IMG/VR virus record: IMGVR_UViG_3300034374_004243
Span: 1-34,968 of that record
Origin: a virus
Length of the DNA: 34,968 nt
Direction: 5' to 3' (one strand)
The notes under the pieces were generated by a model. It ran no database searches, was not told the origin of the DNA, and saw only the letters and a program-made list of their open reading frames with translations. Positions 16,539 to 23,974 of the stretch are shown piece after piece. The translations under genes were made by a program, and so were the position numbers. Positions within the stretch are counted from its first letter, which is position 1, and the number at the start of each line of letters is the position of its first letter.

Positions 16539-16710
16539 TGAAACAGACGTACAATGGCTTGAACCAATGCAAGCTAAATGTCTGTTAGAAGCTCCAAACT
16601 CTTCATGGAGATACGCCCATATATACTACAGAGAACAAGCAGCAAAGTGGGAAGAGAAACTAAGAGTACTAAACAAAGAACGCATTTTACGACAACTAAA
16701 TCATTTATGA
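16456..16710 (+). CDS. Hypothetical protein, 84 aa, overlapping start
   Basis: The frame runs from an ATG at 16456, which has TAGGAG five bases upstream, to 16710. It overlaps the previous gene by 83 bases. A shorter version could start at ATG 16567 (47 residues). The part outside the overlap reads like a real protein (QWLEPMQAKCLLEAPNSSWRYAHIYYREQAAKWEEKL), and it starts before the 16567 ATG, which favours the longer form. The C-terminal half is helical and basic. No family is recognised. Confidence 0.5.
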   Translation: MLVKKQVLQSGQTDQFLNGGTIPLINHDETDVQWLEPMQAKCLLEAPNSSWRYAHIYYREQAAKWEEKLRVLNKERILRQLNHL

Positions 16711-16722
16711 AAGGAAACTGAG

Positions 16723-16995
16723 TTGGGTAAGAAGAAGGCTTCAGGCAAACATTACGTATCTAATGGTGAACGTCCAAACGTTAACAGGTCTACTGTAAAG
16801 TCGGTCAGACGTAATATTACGCGAGTGGACCGATTGGATGATATTATGAAGGCGTGGCGACGTTTAGAGAATCCTTGGATTACGATTCCTAATCCAAATA
16901 CGAAGGAAACAAACAAACGCCATATTCGTGTTCGCACTAATGACTTGTTTGGAGATCCAAAGGGAGAGTTTCGAATGGCGGTTAGTACGACATGA
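16723..16995 (+). CDS. Basic hypothetical protein, 90 aa, TTG start
   Basis: The first codon is TTG with AAGGA eight bases upstream; no ATG lies near the beginning of the frame. The product is rich in Arg and Lys, begins MGKKKASGKHYVSNGERPN, and has a central helix VDRLDDIMKAWRRLENPW. Its stop overlaps the glutaredoxin start in an ATGA. The basic character suggests nucleic-acid binding, but there is no known motif. Confidence 0.6.
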   Translation: MGKKKASGKHYVSNGERPNVNRSTVKSVRRNITRVDRLDDIMKAWRRLENPWITIPNPNTKETNKRHIRVRTNDLFGDPKGEFRMAVSTT

Positions 16996-17246
16996 CAAAG
17001 CTAGAAATATATACACAAAATGGATGTTCTTATTGTACAAGAGCAAAAACTCTTTATATAAGTAAACAGGAAATGTTTCCTGAATATGTTGAGTATAATA
17101 TTTCTGAAAGCGAGGTTTGGAAAAACGAATTGAAAAATAGAGTGCCAGATGTAAAAACTGTTCCTCAGATTTTCATCAACGATAAACATATTGGCGGATA
17201 TGATGAGTTCTGTGATTGGATTGATAATCATTATAGTGGGAGTTGA
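16992..17246 (+). CDS. grx: Glutaredoxin
   Basis: An 84-residue thioredoxin-fold protein with the active site CSYC at residues 12-15, the cis-proline segment TVPQIFI and the glutathione-binding GGYDEF near the C-terminus. The length is normal for a phage glutaredoxin. It reduces disulfides at the expense of glutathione and may serve the phage ribonucleotide reductase encoded at 4517, as glutaredoxins do for other reductases. The gene is coupled to its upstream neighbour by a four-base overlap. Confidence 0.93.
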   Translation: MTKLEIYTQNGCSYCTRAKTLYISKQEMFPEYVEYNISESEVWKNELKNRVPDVKTVPQIFINDKHIGGYDEFCDWIDNHYSGS

Positions 17247-17248
17247 GA

Positions 17249-17515
17249 ATGCAAGAATTTGAACGTGATTTGTTGGTTCATGCTTTACGTACAAGTGTAG
17301 TTCGTCTTGAGTTTACTAAGAAGAGTGGTGAATATCGTGTAATGAAGGCTACTCTAAAGGAAGATATGATTCCATCAGAACATCAACCTTCAGGCGAAGG
17401 TGTTTTAAAGACAGCAGAAGTACGCCCTGTATATGACCTAGATAATATGGGTTGGCGATCCTTTCGTTGGGATACTCTAAAAAGTTGGGCGGATTGGGAG
17501 AAATTTGAAGTATAA
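17249..17515 (+). CDS. WYL_2 / Sm-like SH3-barrel protein (formerly DUF2693)
   Basis: ATG at 17249 has GGGAG six bases upstream; the TTG at 17243 is a weaker choice. The 88-residue product begins with a helix (MQEFERDLLVHALRTSVVRLEFTK) and then beta-strand segments ending in NMGWRSFRWDTLKSW. This matches from memory the small WYL_2/Sm-like SH3-barrel family found in T4-like phages. The biochemical role is unknown; the fold is often nucleic-acid binding. It is the last gene before a late-promoter-like box. Confidence 0.7.
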   Translation: MQEFERDLLVHALRTSVVRLEFTKKSGEYRVMKATLKEDMIPSEHQPSGEGVLKTAEVRPVYDLDNMGWRSFRWDTLKSWADWEKFEV

Positions 17516-17518
17516 ATA
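17511..17518 (+). promoter_or_regulatory. Possible T4-type late promoter (TATAAATA)
   Basis: The octamer TATAAATA is the -10 consensus of T4-type late promoters. It overlaps the end of the preceding gene and lies about 50 bases before an exported-protein gene. In sequence this AT-rich a few such octamers are expected by chance, so the support is mainly its position. Confidence 0.45.
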
Positions 17519-17566
17519 ATATGATAATTTTGAAGGAGATATTATTAACAACAAAAAGGTAAAACT

Positions 17567-17959
17567 ATGTTTAAATATATTAAATATCTATCTGTAGTTA
17601 CTTTGTTATTTTTAACAACAGTTTCGGTAGCAAAGGCGGAAGAATCAACGACAAAGGCGCCAGAACTTGTTCCTGGTCTTGATTTTATTATTAGCGCAGA
17701 CAATATGTATTCTGTTGAATCAGAAAATTTTAAGACTGAATTTGGTATAGAAGCGGAAGCTACTAATTTAGGTATTCTCGTGGGATTGTATCCTTTAGTA
17801 CATTGGGATTCACAAGATGCATCTGAATACAAAGCAGAGATTACTTGGGATCTTGATGCCGAATGGTTTCAACTATCTCCACACGCAGACGTTATCATGG
17901 ACAGAAATTTAGAACATCAAGAAACAACAGTTGGTGTTAAAATCTCAAAAAGGTTTTAA
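17567..17959 (+). CDS. Exported protein, possible small outer-membrane beta-protein
   Basis: A 130-residue protein with a signal peptide (MFKYIKYLSVVTLLFLTTVSVAKA, likely cleaved near residue 24). The mature 106 residues alternate polar and hydrophobic positions (FGIEAEATNLGILVGL, YKAEITWDLDAEWFQLSP) and end in a C-terminal Phe (VGVKISKRF), features of outer-membrane beta-barrel strands. The segment APELVPGLDF recalls PELVPG near the end of the i-spanin. It may modify the host envelope during infection. No family is recognised. Confidence 0.6.
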   Translation: MFKYIKYLSVVTLLFLTTVSVAKAEESTTKAPELVPGLDFIISADNMYSVESENFKTEFGIEAEATNLGILVGLYPLVHWDSQDASEYKAEITWDLDAEWFQLSPHADVIMDRNLEHQETTVGVKISKRF

Positions 17960-17962
17960 TAT

Positions 17963-17991
17963 ATTATAGGGGGTGAAATTCCCCCTATAAT
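17963..17991 (+). terminator. Perfect 11-bp hairpin after the exported-protein gene
   Basis: ATTATAGGGGG, a 7-base loop, then CCCCCTATAAT form a perfect stem three bases after the stop codon. There is no T-tract behind it, so it is either a weak intrinsic terminator or an mRNA 3'-end protector. Confidence 0.65.
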
Positions 17992-18007
17992 CATAATGGA
18001 GGATATT

Positions 18008-18169
18008 ATGTCGCATAGAAGAGATGATTACCCAGATTTTATAGATGAAATTTATGTACCAAGAAAAAACGAAATCTGTGAAGAATGTCAAAGACCTGCT
18101 ATTACATCTACATTAGATAATTGTCATAGATTAAATTGTCCATATCACAAAGATTATTATACTGATTAA
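18008..18169 (+). CDS. Small zinc-finger-like protein, 53 aa
   Basis: The ATG follows GGAGG at ideal spacing, directly after the hairpin. The 53-residue product has CEEC and, about 15 residues later, CHRLNC followed by PYH, a likely four-ligand zinc site. It begins MSHRRDDYPDF and ends in Tyr/Asp-rich residues. It precedes the GT4 gene by 12 bases, so the two are probably co-transcribed. The function is unknown. Confidence 0.6.
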   Translation: MSHRRDDYPDFIDEIYVPRKNEICEECQRPAITSTLDNCHRLNCPYHKDYYTD

Positions 18170-18181
18170 AGGTTTTTAAGA

Positions 18182-19171
18182 ATGTCGTTGAAAGTAGTTA
18201 TGAATGAAAACGAGTTAAACAATTCTATTGGTATTGAGACAAACGAATTGAATAGAAATGCTATGGGTGGCACAGAGATGATGCAACATGCATTATATTC
18301 AAAGTTATCAAAGGAGTTGTTAGATAAATTCCAAATTATTCCATCTAGAGTTAGGAATATTGATCCTAATCGTCTTCCTATTCTCTGGTTGCACGATTTG
18401 GCGGAAGACCCTGAATCCAGGCACCTCAGTGATAGTGGAAATCGGAGCAGATTCAGACGACTTGTTTTTGTATCCCACTGGCAATTTACAACTTATCATA
18501 AAGTTTTAGGTGTCCCCTACAGCGATTCTATTGTTATTAGAAACGCTATTGAACCTATTCCTACTCACGAAAAATCAAAAGAAGGTCCATTGAGACTCAT
18601 CTATCACACTACACCACACCGTGGTCTTGATGTGTTGTTAGCTGTTTATCAGAAACTATCTGAAAAATGGGGCGATAGAGTTCATCTAGATGTATACTCA
18701 TCTTTTAATATCTATGGATGGCCACAGAGAGATGAACCATTTGAACAATTATTTCAAATTTGTCGTGATCATGAACATATCACATACCATGGAACTGTAT
18801 CCAATCAAGAAGTAAGAGAAGCATTACAAAAAGCACATATTTTTGCATACCCCAGCACATGGCAAGAAACTTCTTGTATTGCTGCGATTGAAGCGATGAG
18901 TGCTGGTTGTTGCGTAGTTTGTCCATCTCTAGCGGCACTTCCAGAAACTACTTCTAACTTTTCTCTTATGTATCCATTTGATGAGGATAAGAATCAACAC
19001 GCTCATATGTTCTACCAAGTTCTAAATGCGGCTATAGAATCATATTGGGAAGAAGATATGCAAACAAAATTGCAGTTTCAGAAACTCTACACAAACACAT
19101 TCTATAGCTGGGATCTACGAGCACAAGAATGGGAGGGATTATTAAAATCCCTATTAGACCACGAAAAGTAA
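18182..19171 (+). CDS. GT4-family glycosyltransferase
   Basis: A 329-residue GT-B enzyme. The N-terminal half has AMGGTEMMQHALY (acceptor side Gly-Gly-Thr-Glu) and LWLHDLAED. The C-terminal half has LRLIYHTTPHRGLDVLL and FAYPSTWQETSCIAAIEAMSAGCCVV, the ExxxCxxAxEAM-type donor motif of GT4. It would transfer a sugar from a nucleotide donor. It lies apart from the main glycan block and converges with the minus-strand operon, its stop abutting theirs at 19171/19172 with no spacer. Confidence 0.88.
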   Translation: MSLKVVMNENELNNSIGIETNELNRNAMGGTEMMQHALYSKLSKELLDKFQIIPSRVRNIDPNRLPILWLHDLAEDPESRHLSDSGNRSRFRRLVFVSHWQFTTYHKVLGVPYSDSIVIRNAIEPIPTHEKSKEGPLRLIYHTTPHRGLDVLLAVYQKLSEKWGDRVHLDVYSSFNIYGWPQRDEPFEQLFQICRDHEHITYHGTVSNQEVREALQKAHIFAYPSTWQETSCIAAIEAMSAGCCVVCPSLAALPETTSNFSLMYPFDEDKNQHAHMFYQVLNAAIESYWEEDMQTKLQFQKLYTNTFYSWDLRAQEWEGLLKSLLDHEK

Positions 19172-19684
19172 TTATAGTTTGTTTAGAGGGTTATTCAAGG
19201 CTTTTTCTATAGTCTTGTTTACCCTATCTTCTAGTTCGCGAATATCAGATTCTACTTTTCTTCGCGTTGCATCCATTCTATCATCCGCAGAGTTAATCAT
19301 CTCTCTCATATCTTTTTCAGTAGATCTCATAAGTTCTCTGATTTCGCGTTCTGTAGCAGAATTCTTTTTCTCTAGTTCGTATATCGTGTCTGATAATTGA
19401 TTCATATCGTTCTTTAGATCGGTACGCATATCTCGCGCGGTTTCTTGAGCCTCACCTACTAGTACATATGACTCTTCGACCTTCTGTTTCAATAATTCTA
19501 CTCTTTTATCGAAGCCAGAAAGATCAGGAGCAACATATGTTGTAATCTTTTGTTTCATTGTCGTATAATCTTTATAGACCTCAAAGGCGCCGTACAAACC
19601 ACCAATTAAAGTGGATAGCGCCATTGCGACAGCAACCATCTTGCCACCCTTGAATTTAACTCCAGCAAATTCTATCTCTGCCAT
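19172..19684 (-). CDS. Membrane-anchored coiled-coil protein
   Basis: A 170-residue protein with one hydrophobic helix (about residues 15-33, MVAVAMALSTLIGGLYGAF). A long charged coiled coil follows, from about 60 to 160, with regular Glu/Arg heptads (for example EREIRELMRSTEKDMREMI). It is the third gene of the minus-strand operon, starting one base after the stop of the Cys-repeat gene. From memory, similar proteins are found in marine myoviruses next to exported repeat proteins, but their role is unknown. A structural or envelope-associated function is possible. Confidence 0.65.
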   Translation of the reverse strand: MAEIEFAGVKFKGGKMVAVAMALSTLIGGLYGAFEVYKDYTTMKQKITTYVAPDLSGFDKRVELLKQKVEESYVLVGEAQETARDMRTDLKNDMNQLSDTIYELEKKNSATEREIRELMRSTEKDMREMINSADDRMDATRRKVESDIRELEDRVNKTIEKALNNPLNKL

Positions 19685-19685
19685 T

Positions 19686-22037
19686 TTACCTTGTACCTAT
19701 TACCCTATTATTGAATTGTGATCTTTCTAACTCATTAAACTTCTGATCATTCATCAAGAATCGACTAATAAATCTGTTATCCTGTATACTTCCACCAGGA
19801 ATCTGTGTTTGTTCATAAAAAGGTTTATCCTGTAACTGCACGCCAGTATAATCTTTAAATCCCGGAACATATCCCATCATAGCGACGATTGATGCCTGTG
19901 CTGCTACTTGTGTTTCAAGTGCTGCTGACTCACCCATCTTTTCTGCTAATGACTCAATACGTTCCTGTATAGCTTGTTTAATTCGTACTTCTTTAGAAGG
20001 TTTTTCTTTTTCCTTCTTTGCTTCTTTCTTTTTGGGTTCTTCTTTTTTCTCTTCTTTTACTTCTTCTTTAGTCTCCTCTTTCTTTTCCTCCTTCTTCTCT
20101 TCTTTCTTTTCTTCTACAGCGGCAACTTTAATTTCTTCTTTTGTTTCTTCCTTAGTTTCTTCTTTGACTTCTTCAGTATTAGTCTCTACTTCTGCTGCTA
20201 TCTGTTGTTCAATTTCTTGTTCTACCTCAGACTCAATCTCTGCGACTACTGCTTGTTGTTCTGCTGCTACAGCTTGTTGAACCTCTTGTCTAGTTTCTGC
20301 TTGTAAAGTTTCTACTCGTGCGGTAAACGCCGCTGTTGCTGTATCTAGTTGTGATACTTCTGGTATAACTACAGTTACATTAGGAATACCTTCAACTTCA
20401 ACTACTGATGTTGTAATCTCTTCTTTATTTGTTTCTGTGACTGCAACAACTACAGTCTCTTCTATTGGATTTGCTTCTGCTACTGTCTCTACTTGTTGTT
20501 CGTCTTCAGCGGTTTTTGTTTCTTCTGCTTGTTTCTCTTGTTGCGCTGCTAGTGCTGCTGCATATCCATCACATGTAGGACTAAACAAAGGATCTATATT
20601 ACAGTTTCTAGCGATAACCGCCTGTTCGTAACCCGGACATCTTGTATCATATAATGGATCTAAAGAACACTGTTGATTGTAGTAAGCAGTTGCGTAACCT
20701 GGGCATTCTGTATCATAGAGAGCGTCAAGACTACATTGTTGATTGTAGTAAGCAGTTGCGTAACCTGGGCATTCTGTATCATAGAGAGCGTCAAGACTAC
20801 ATTGCTGATTATAATAAGCGGTCTTATATCCCGGACAACTAGAATCATATAATGGATCTAAAGAACATTGTTGATCGTAGTATGCCTGTGTGTATCCAGG
20901 ACATTCACTATTATAAAGAGGATCTAAAGAACACTGTTGGTTGAAATATGTTTCATTATAATCAGTGCAGTCAGTATCATATAAAGGGTCTAAAGAACAT
21001 TGTTGATCGAAATAAGCTTCTGCATAACCAGTACATTCAATATCATATAAAGGGTCTAAAGAACACTGTTGATTAAAATAAGTTTCTGCATATCCTGAAC
21101 AGTCTTCGTTATATAAAGGGTCTAAAGAACACTGTTGATCGAAATAAGCTTCCGCATATCCTGAACAATCTTCATTATATAAAGCATCTAAAGAACACTG
21201 TTGACTAAAGTAGGCATCAGCATATCCTGAACATCCACTATCATACAGAGCGTCTAGTTCACACTGTTGATTATAGTATGCTTGAACGTAACCAGAACAA
21301 TTCTCTGAGTATAATGGATCACTATCACAAGGATCAGAAGCAGATGCAGTACCAGCAGTTCCATCACTATAACTATACACGTTATTTGTCGCTGACCAAC
21401 CAGTTACTCTATCATCGGCTGTAGAAGATCCAAAATTATATAATGTACCACCTGGATTTGTATATTGATATTGTGTCCATTCGCCTTGTGTAGCATCGCC
21501 TATAACACCAATAGTGAAAGCATGGTTTTGTATGTTGATCATTTGATGGTACATATCAAAACTACCATCTGGACGAATTTCTAGACCTACTGTATTCCGA
21601 TTACTGTTATAATATTCACTTATATTATTCCATTGATATCTTTGGTAATTTTCATTACCCTGTGTGTAAAATCTTCCTTCTGTTGAATTGTCTATCAAGT
21701 CTGTCCATAATACAGCAATTGCATAGTTATAAGACGAACTAAGGGTTGAATTGGTGTCTAAATTAATACCATTACAACACCAATGGGTCGTTGGATTTAC
21801 AAATTGAACAACACCATTACTATGCATATAGGATGTGGTATAAGTATTTCCATAGAAAGGAAATGAAAATCCTAGATTTACCTGTGCGTAACCATCGTCG
21901 CTGATATTATGTTCAACGATTGTAGGAGCACCTGTAGAGGTGTCAAATGTTTGTGTTTGAGCACTAGCGTTATAGGAGCAAAAGCAAACCAAGAATGCCA
22001 AGAATGCCGACGCCAAATACTTTAGCTTCATCGTCAT
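19686..22037 (-). CDS. Large exported protein: nidogen-like domain, Cys repeats, Glu/Lys-rich region
   Basis: A 783-residue protein. A signal peptide (to about residue 27, ASAQ) is followed by a beta-rich domain at about 40-225 (NLGFSFPFYGNTYTTSYMHS, YAIAVLWTDLID) that resembles nidogen-type extracellular domains. Twelve 22-residue repeats at 237-500 follow the pattern CSLDPLYxxxCxGYxxAYxxQQ, with two Cys each. An Ala/Glu/Val region, a strongly charged Glu/Lys stretch (about 620-690) and a conserved-looking C-terminus complete it. From memory, similar CSLDPLY repeats occur in pelagic phages. It is probably displayed outside the cytoplasm, perhaps as a virion or host-surface component. The start ATG overlaps the upstream gene by 68 bases; an ATG six bases later is an alternative. 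Confidence 0.75.
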   Translation of the reverse strand: MTMKLKYLASAFLAFLVCFCSYNASAQTQTFDTSTGAPTIVEHNISDDGYAQVNLGFSFPFYGNTYTTSYMHSNGVVQFVNPTTHWCCNGINLDTNSTLSSSYNYAIAVLWTDLIDNSTEGRFYTQGNENYQRYQWNNISEYYNSNRNTVGLEIRPDGSFDMYHQMINIQNHAFTIGVIGDATQGEWTQYQYTNPGGTLYNFGSSTADDRVTGWSATNNVYSYSDGTAGTASASDPCDSDPLYSENCSGYVQAYYNQQCELDALYDSGCSGYADAYFSQQCSLDALYNEDCSGYAEAYFDQQCSLDPLYNEDCSGYAETYFNQQCSLDPLYDIECTGYAEAYFDQQCSLDPLYDTDCTDYNETYFNQQCSLDPLYNSECPGYTQAYYDQQCSLDPLYDSSCPGYKTAYYNQQCSLDALYDTECPGYATAYYNQQCSLDALYDTECPGYATAYYNQQCSLDPLYDTRCPGYEQAVIARNCNIDPLFSPTCDGYAAALAAQQEKQAEETKTAEDEQQVETVAEANPIEETVVVAVTETNKEEITTSVVEVEGIPNVTVVIPEVSQLDTATAAFTARVETLQAETRQEVQQAVAAEQQAVVAEIESEVEQEIEQQIAAEVETNTEEVKEETKEETKEEIKVAAVEEKKEEKKEEKKEETKEEVKEEKKEEPKKKEAKKEKEKPSKEVRIKQAIQERIESLAEKMGESAALETQVAAQASIVAMMGYVPGFKDYTGVQLQDKPFYEQTQIPGGSIQDNRFISRFLMNDQKFNELERSQFNNRVIGTR
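20538..21329 (-). repeat. Twelve 66-base repeats encoding 22-residue Cys repeats
   Basis: Each unit encodes C-x2-D-x-L-Y/F-x3-C-x2-Y. Two neighbouring units, 20671-20736 and 20737-20802, are identical at all 66 bases, while the others have diverged. The two outermost downstream units (protein C-terminal side) are the most degenerate. Confidence 0.92.
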
Positions 22038-22563
22038 CTACTTTGTCTCCATCTAGATCTTTTGATTCTGCATCTGGAACCATTTCGGGGTTTGCATCCC
22101 ACTGGTCAGCGGCTGGTTGTCCAATTTGACCAAGATAAGGACAGGGTGTACCTGCCATTTTCATGGCATCAAACACTCTTCTATCTTGACAGAGAACACT
22201 AACAGCGGCGACTTTCATGCCCATATCATAAAGGGTTTTACTCAACTTCAATCTCTCACAATTTGGGTCACGAACAGTGGTCCCTTTACTGAGACCTAAA
22301 ATCTGTGTTTGTACAGCAGTACTCGCGCCCGTAGTGCAAAGATCCATATTATTACTATTAATACTTGGAGAAATAGCGCTGGGTGGTGGATTAATCACTA
22401 TCGTTTTTGTATCAGTGTCAGTAACGACATTACTAGTACTGCTACTATTACTCGTATTCACATTATTGTTATTGTTATTTGTAGTAATAGTGCTTTGAGC
22501 AAACACAGAAGATGAAAACATAAAAACCACGATAAATACCAAAAACGGTATTGCGGTTTTCAT
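21970..22563 (-). CDS. Exported protein with Asn/Ser-rich linker and C-terminal hydrophobic tail
   Basis: A 197-residue protein with a signal peptide (MKTAIPFLVFIVVFMFSSSVFAQ). An Asn/Ser/Thr-rich low-complexity segment (residues 24-60) leads to a Pro-rich turn and a globular part with four Cys (LCTTG, PNCERL, VLCQDR, TPCPYLG). The acidic DLDGDKVDDDE comes before a C-terminal hydrophobic helix (VFGVGILGILGLLLLL). The ribosome site AAGGAGGTG is strong. It is the first gene of the minus-strand operon. An anchored periplasmic or virion surface role is plausible; the family is not recognised. Confidence 0.65.
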   Translation of the reverse strand: MKTAIPFLVFIVVFMFSSSVFAQSTITTNNNNNNVNTSNSSSTSNVVTDTDTKTIVINPPPSAISPSINSNNMDLCTTGASTAVQTQILGLSKGTTVRDPNCERLKLSKTLYDMGMKVAAVSVLCQDRRVFDAMKMAGTPCPYLGQIGQPAADQWDANPEMVPDAESKDLDGDKVDDDEAKVFGVGILGILGLLLLL

Positions 22564-22600
22564 TTTTGCCTTACACCTCCTTATTATTGTCTATACGGTT

Positions 22601-22608
22601 TATTTATA
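22601..22608 (-). promoter_or_regulatory. Possible T4-type late promoter for the minus-strand operon
   Basis: TATAAATA on the minus strand, about 40 bases before the first gene of the operon and in the only intergenic gap there. Together with the box at 17511, both well-placed copies precede genes for signal-peptide proteins. Confidence 0.5.
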
Positions 22609-22624
22609 TTTAAGGATATTTAAA

Positions 22625-23077
22625 ATGCTCACAATAAAAACTTTATTAGCATCTTTTATGATATGGATGAATGTTCATACAGGGTTGACAATACCTCATT
22701 TACCAGATATAATGTTAAAAGATAAAGAACAGTTATTTCATATGGTTTATCCAGGAGTGAAATATGAAGGTCCTGAGAAATCAGTAAATGTGATGGGAGT
22801 GTATGTATCTGATACGATATATCTACCAAATGATTTTGATGTGAATGATATATGGGATCAAAGCATTTTATTACACGAACTCATTCATCATTATCAAGAA
22901 TATAATGACATTGAGGATTTATACGAATGTCCACAGCGAAGAGAATATCATGCTATAATGATTCAGAAAGAGTGGCTGGATCAACAAGACAAAAATATCT
23001 GGGAATATTTAAGTCCATTGTGGGTTCTTGGGGCAATGAGTTGTCCTGGATTGATGGGAGATGGTCGAGCACGATGA
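22625..23077 (+). CDS. Putative zinc metalloprotease-like protein (HExxH)
   Basis: A 150-residue protein with HELIHHYQ at 84-91, the HExxH zincin motif, preceded by ILL and followed by an acidic stretch and ECPQRREYHA, in which a Glu could be the third zinc ligand. The N-terminus MLTIKTLLASFMIWMNVHTG looks like a signal peptide or anchor. From memory it resembles DUF6647-type proteins. An exported peptidase acting on host peptides or cell envelope is the simplest idea; the substrate is unknown. The start has AAGGA eight bases upstream, and the gene is divergent from the minus-strand operon. Confidence 0.6.
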   Translation: MLTIKTLLASFMIWMNVHTGLTIPHLPDIMLKDKEQLFHMVYPGVKYEGPEKSVNVMGVYVSDTIYLPNDFDVNDIWDQSILLHELIHHYQEYNDIEDLYECPQRREYHAIMIQKEWLDQQDKNIWEYLSPLWVLGAMSCPGLMGDGRAR

Positions 23078-23310
23078 GAAAACCGCCTGGCCATGCAGGA
23101 TACGTCAAACCAGACGATCCCTGGTGTGATGAGTTTATAGATTATATCGATACGAGATATGGTGGTCGTGTTGAGTTACAGCAGTTTCTCAAAGATATGG
23201 ATTGGAAGGGAACAGATACACCATGGGGCCCCGGATTGAGATGGACCTACGATTTTGGCAAAGACCAAAAATTTTATATCACAACAAAAAAAGGGGTTGA
23301 CAAAAAATAA
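23074..23310 (+). CDS. Hypothetical protein, 78 aa, ending in a promoter
   Basis: The start at 23074 overlaps the upstream stop in an ATGA; an earlier in-frame ATG at 22927 lies deep in the previous gene. The product is Trp- and Asp-rich (DPWCDEFIDYIDTRYGG, DTPWGPGLRWTYDFGK). Its last codons, Val-Asp-Lys-Lys, are formed by the -35 box and spacer of the next promoter. No family is recognised. Confidence 0.6.
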   Translation: MRKPPGHAGYVKPDDPWCDEFIDYIDTRYGGRVELQQFLKDMDWKGTDTPWGPGLRWTYDFGKDQKFYITTKKGVDKK

Positions 23311-23325
23311 AATCTCTGGTATTAT
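23297..23325 (+). promoter_or_regulatory. Type A sigma70 promoter cassette, copy 1
   Basis: TTGACA at 23297-23302, 17-base spacer, TATTAT at 23320-23325, then ATAAACATGATGAACGAA. The -35 lies inside the last codons of the upstream gene. The same -35, spacing and leader recur at 33674. Confidence 0.75.
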
Positions 23326-23355
23326 ATAAACATGATGAACGAAAGAGTGAATGAG

Positions 23356-23961
23356 ATGACTACTTTTGATTTTGGCAACGGCCTGGTCCCCGCCCACCAG
23401 CATTCTAATGGTGGTGGATGGGTTGCTGATACCGCCACTGTTTCTGAGACCGCCTATGTTGGGCCTAACGCTGTGGTTTCTGGTAACGCTAGGGTGTCTG
23501 GTTGCGCTGTGGTGTATGATAACGCTATGGTGTCTGGTAACGCTATGGTGTCTGGTTACGCTGTGGTGTCTGGTTACGCTGTGGTGTCTGGTTACGCTGT
23601 GGTGTCTGGTTACGCTGTGGTGACTGGTGACGCTGAGGTGTCTGGTAACGCTAAGGTGTACGGTAACGCTTGGGTGTCTGGTAACTCTAAGGTGTATGGT
23701 TACGCTGTGGTGTCTGGTAACGCTAAGGTGTATGATAACGCTGAGGTGTCTGGTAACGCTTGGGTGACTGATAACGCTTGGGTGTCTGGTAACGCTTGGG
23801 TGACTGGTGACCCTGTGGTGTCTGGTGACGCTGAGGTGACTGGTGACGCTGAGGTGTCTGGTAACGCTAAGGTGATTGATAACGCTTGGGTGTCTGGTAA
23901 CGCTATGGTGTATGATAACGTTATGGTGTCTGGTAACGCTGTGGTGACTGGTAATGAATGA
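23356..23961 (+). CDS. Left-handed beta-helix hexapeptide-repeat protein 1
   Basis: The ATG at 23356 has a ribosome-site-like AAAGAG eight bases upstream, matching copy 2. The 201-residue product starts with MTTFDFGNGLVPAHQH and NGGGWVADTATVSETAYVGP, shared with the two paralogs. About 27 hexapeptides of the form V-[S/Y/T]-[G/D]-[N/D/Y]-A-x follow. The V and A positions fit the inward-facing residues of a left-handed beta-helix (three hexapeptides per turn, so about nine turns). Four 18-base units at 23551-23622 are identical. It lacks the features of a catalytic acyltransferase, so a structural, binding or decoy role is likelier. One unit has Pro instead of Ala (GDPV). Confidence 0.75.
   Translation: MTTFDFGNGLVPAHQHSNGGGWVADTATVSETAYVGPNAVVSGNARVSGCAVVYDNAMVSGNAMVSGYAVVSGYAVVSGYAVVSGYAVVTGDAEVSGNAKVYGNAWVSGNSKVYGYAVVSGNAKVYDNAEVSGNAWVTDNAWVSGNAWVTGDPVVSGDAEVTGDAEVSGNAKVIDNAWVSGNAMVYDNVMVSGNAVVTGNE
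23551..23622 (+). repeat. Four identical tandem 18-base units
   Basis: TCTGGTTACGCTGTGGTG repeated four times without a mismatch, inside beta-helix gene 1; this marks the most recent expansion in the array. Confidence 0.95.
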
Positions 23962-23974
23962 AGGAGTGAATGAG

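Noticed and set aside
19974-20306. Plus-strand Phe/Leu/Ser-rich frames opposite the Glu/Lys-rich part of the Cys-repeat protein
   Set aside because: Antisense of GAA/AAG-rich codons gives TTC/CTT runs; no ribosome site or neighbours on that strand.
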